In this document: positions 6,033-6,572 of the stretch, one piece after another
How the letters are laid out: each line of letters opens with the position of its first letter
Position numbering within the stretch: position 1 is the first letter of the stretch
Assembly: GCA_023228295.1 (NCBI GenBank)
Contig: JALOBP010000128.1
Location: 1-6,572, forward strand
Direction of reading: 5' to 3'
From: Methanoregula sp.
GTDB lineage: Archaea > Halobacteriota > Methanomicrobia > Methanomicrobiales > Methanospirillaceae
Length of the DNA: 6,572 nucleotides
The notes under the pieces: generated by a model
Databases searched by the model: none
What the model was told of the DNA's origin: nothing
The model's input: the letters and a program-made list of their open reading frames with translations, nothing else
Made by a program: the position numbers and the translations under genes

Positions 6033-6349
6033 GATTTTTTAGAGAAATTATCGAAAAAACCGATTGTATCGCTGCGTCGTGCGTAGGGTTCTGCTCGGCC
6101 GAGTATGAGTCGTCGCCGAAATACCACTACCAGCTCGTTGGCGAGCCGATGCTGGTGTCGGTGAAGTTCACGGTCAGCGGGGCGAGGCCGGAGAGGGGCA
6201 TGGAGGGGGGTGGCATGGGAAAAATGGAAGGGGGGGTTCACCGCCAACCCCCCCACCCACTCAGGCCCGGCCCCAACCCGCCGTTTCCTATCCCGCCCGA
6301 CGTAAAACTACGATCAGAGATGGCCCCGGCCAGCCCCACTCACCGGTAA
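6029..6349 (+). pseudogene. possible gene remnant, protein-like segment running into low-complexity DNA
   Basis: A 106-codon frame starting at the ATG at 6029. Residues 24-53 (ESSPKYHYQLVGEPMLVS then VKFTVSG) read like ordinary protein, with codon third positions strongly G/C, and have a beta-strand pattern ending in VSVKFTV. From about residue 54 the frame enters G-runs and C-runs and becomes Gly/Met then Pro-rich (RPGPNPPFPIPP), which is unlikely to be a folded protein. I recognise no family. The likeliest reading is a fragment of a former gene truncated by, or merged into, the repeat element to its right. The 26-codon ORF just upstream may be part of the same remnant in another frame. Confidence 0.25.
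6230..6254. repeat. perfect inverted repeat (hairpin 1), G7TT / AAC7
   Basis: The stem is GGGGGGGTT (6230-6238) with AACCCCCCC (6246-6254), nine base pairs without mismatch. The loop is CACCGCC (6239-6245). No T-run follows it on the plus strand, so it does not look like a classical intrinsic terminator. Confidence 0.7.
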
Positions 6350-6390
6350 TTTCCGGCCAGCCGGGGGGGTTACCGGCCTACCCCCCCTGG
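6343..6390. repeat. inverted repeats (hairpin 2) with an alternative pairing
   Basis: The main stem is GGGGGGGT (6363-6370) with ACCCCCCC (6380-6387), eight base pairs around the loop TACCGGCCT (6371-6379). CCA (6357-6359) and TGG (6388-6390) could extend it past a bulge. A competing pairing is CCGGTAA (6343-6349) with TTACCGG (6370-6376). The loop CCGGCC is complementary to the GGCCGG loop of hairpin 3. Confidence 0.6.
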
Positions 6391-6394
6391 TTAT

Positions 6395-6440
6395 AGGTGG
6401 GGGGGTTCCCACGGTTTATAATCCGGAAGGTGGGGGGGTT
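6395..6440 (+). repeat. direct repeat pair AGGTGGGGGGGTT
   Basis: Identical 13-nt copies at 6395-6407 and 6428-6440, offset by 33 nt. The core also occurs without the AGGT prefix at 6230 and 6363. With only two full copies and no conserved spacer architecture this is not a CRISPR array. Confidence 0.65.
6415..6422 (+). promoter_or_regulatory. TATA-like box between G-tracts
   Basis: TTTATAAT, a close match to the archaeal TATA consensus, is isolated in an otherwise GC-rich element. If used on the plus strand, transcription would start near 6445, at hairpin 3 and ahead of the inverted repeat at 6463-6504. The reverse complement (ATTATAAA) is also AT-rich, so the direction is uncertain. No conserved BRE is obvious. 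Confidence 0.25.
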
Positions 6441-6454
6441 GGCCGGCAACCCCC
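6434..6454. repeat. inverted repeat (hairpin 3), G5TT / AAC5
   Basis: The stem is GGGGGTT (6434-6440) with AACCCCC (6448-6454), seven base pairs. The loop is GGCCGGC (6441-6447). It has the same geometry as hairpin 1, a 7-nt loop closed by TT/AA inside G/C tracts. The C-side continues as T then C6 to 6461. Confidence 0.65.
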
Positions 6455-6462
6455 TCCCCCCA

Positions 6463-6504
6463 ATTGTGAGTAAGGCGCATGTCCCGGGCACACCTGCTTA
6501 CAAT
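6463..6504. repeat. imperfect inverted repeat, possible RNA stem-loop
   Basis: ATTGTGAGTA (6463-6472) can pair with TGCTTACAAT (6495-6504) over ten positions with two G-U wobbles, around a 22-nt loop containing TCCCGGG. It lies just downstream of the G/C-tract element. The G-U pairs would suit a plus-strand RNA structure, but no family is recognised. Confidence 0.35.
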
Positions 6505-6570
6505 CCCCCAGATGAAGCGAGGAATTGCGAAGGGCTCCCGGAAATGAGTAAGCAGCGAAATTCCCGGTAA
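6466..6570 (+). CDS. possible small ORF, 34 codons
   Basis: GTG at 6466-6468 to TAA at 6568-6570. The peptide begins MSKAHVPGTPAYNPPDEA and ends MSKQRNSR. It is unrecognised, hydrophilic, and has no clear Shine-Dalgarno (C-runs precede it). Its first and last eight codons derive from a related DNA repeat (TGAGTAAG at 6467 and 6545, each followed by TCCCGG), so the frame could simply reflect repeat structure. A 22-codon ATG frame (6479-6547) overlaps it. A coding role is unproven. Confidence 0.13.
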   Translation: MSKAHVPGTPAYNPPDEARNCEGLPEMSKQRNSR

Positions 6571-6572
6571 AA

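Larger units (their letters stand above)
6200..6461. repeat. G-tract/C-tract low-complexity element with repeated hairpins
   Basis: Four copies of GGGGGGGTT on the plus strand start at 6230, 6363, 6399 and 6432, after a related G6 run at 6205-6210. C-runs of seven lie at 6248-6254 and 6381-6387, and C5-T-C6 at 6450-6461. Three of the G-tracts are each followed within 7-9 nt by a complementary C-tract and so form near-perfect inverted repeats. Nothing in the operon part of the window resembles this composition. The tracts are candidates for G-quadruplex formation on either strand and for slippage in replication or sequencing. Confidence 0.75.
5832..6572. other. intergenic region upstream of the cbi operon, no confident gene
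   Basis: About 740 nt without a convincing long gene on either strand. The left part carries the cbi promoter and the short plus-strand ORFs. From about 6186 the composition shifts abruptly to long G-runs and C-runs separated by short ordinary stretches. A minus-strand frame covering 5897-6256 exists but reads as Arg/His/Pro-rich antisense. I see no tRNA, rRNA, transposase or CRISPR unit. Confidence 0.6.

Noticed and set aside
6230..6254. Hairpin 1 as an intrinsic terminator
   Set aside because: It lacks a following T-run on either strand and sits far from the end of any confident gene.
5897..6256. Minus-strand open frame of 119 codons upstream of cbiT
   Set aside because: The translation is Arg/His/Pro-rich with no recognisable motif, and part of it is just the complement of the G-tracts.
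6230..6440. CRISPR-like spacing (33-36 nt) between G7TT tracts
   Set aside because: The repeats are homopolymer-based and at most 13 nt, the intervals are not spacer-like, and no cas gene is visible.

Overview
The window is dominated by one minus-strand operon for the anaerobic (early cobalt insertion) route of cobalamin biosynthesis. The organism is most likely a methanogenic archaeon of Methanomicrobiales type. I infer this from the archaeal-looking families (separate CbiE and CbiT, a short CbiG, a CbiD with an N-terminal extension), the AT-rich TATA-like promoter with a nearly leaderless start, and GGTGA/GGAGG Shine-Dalgarno sites in a moderately GC-rich genome. The genus (Methanoregula-like) is only a guess.

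Layout in transcription order, right to left: cbiT (5825-5283), cbiL (5292-4687), cbiF (4700-3966), cbiG (3969-3097), cbiH (3113-2331), cbiC (2383-1718), cbiD (1721-717), cbiE (720-139). All seven junctions overlap, by 10, 14, 4, 17, 53, 4 and 4 nt. Three of them are ATGA stop/start overlaps, so the cluster is almost certainly one translationally coupled transcript. After cbiE come an 80-nt gap and the first 19 codons of another minus-strand gene (58-1), probably a membrane protein, cut by the window edge.

Together the enzymes convert cobalt-factor II to cobyrinic acid: CbiL (C20 methylation), CbiH (C17 methylation and ring contraction), CbiF (C11), CbiG (lactone opening and deacylation), CbiD (C1), then a reductase, CbiT (C15 methylation and C12 decarboxylation), CbiE (C5) and CbiC (methyl shift). 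Only the precorrin-6A reductase step (CbiJ/CobK) is missing from the window; cobaltochelatase and the late amidation and adenosylation genes are also elsewhere. CbiC appears to carry Ile where the family has its catalytic His, the main oddity among the genes.

From 5832 to 6572 there is no confident gene. This stretch holds the probable cbi promoter, a short plus-strand ORF pair with an ATGA overlap (5952-6032 and 6029-6349) that may be a gene remnant, and a very unusual low-complexity element (about 6200-6462). That element has four G7TT tracts and matching C-tracts that form perfect hairpins, two of them with mutually complementary loops. It is followed by a TATA-like box, another inverted repeat and a possible 34-codon ORF.
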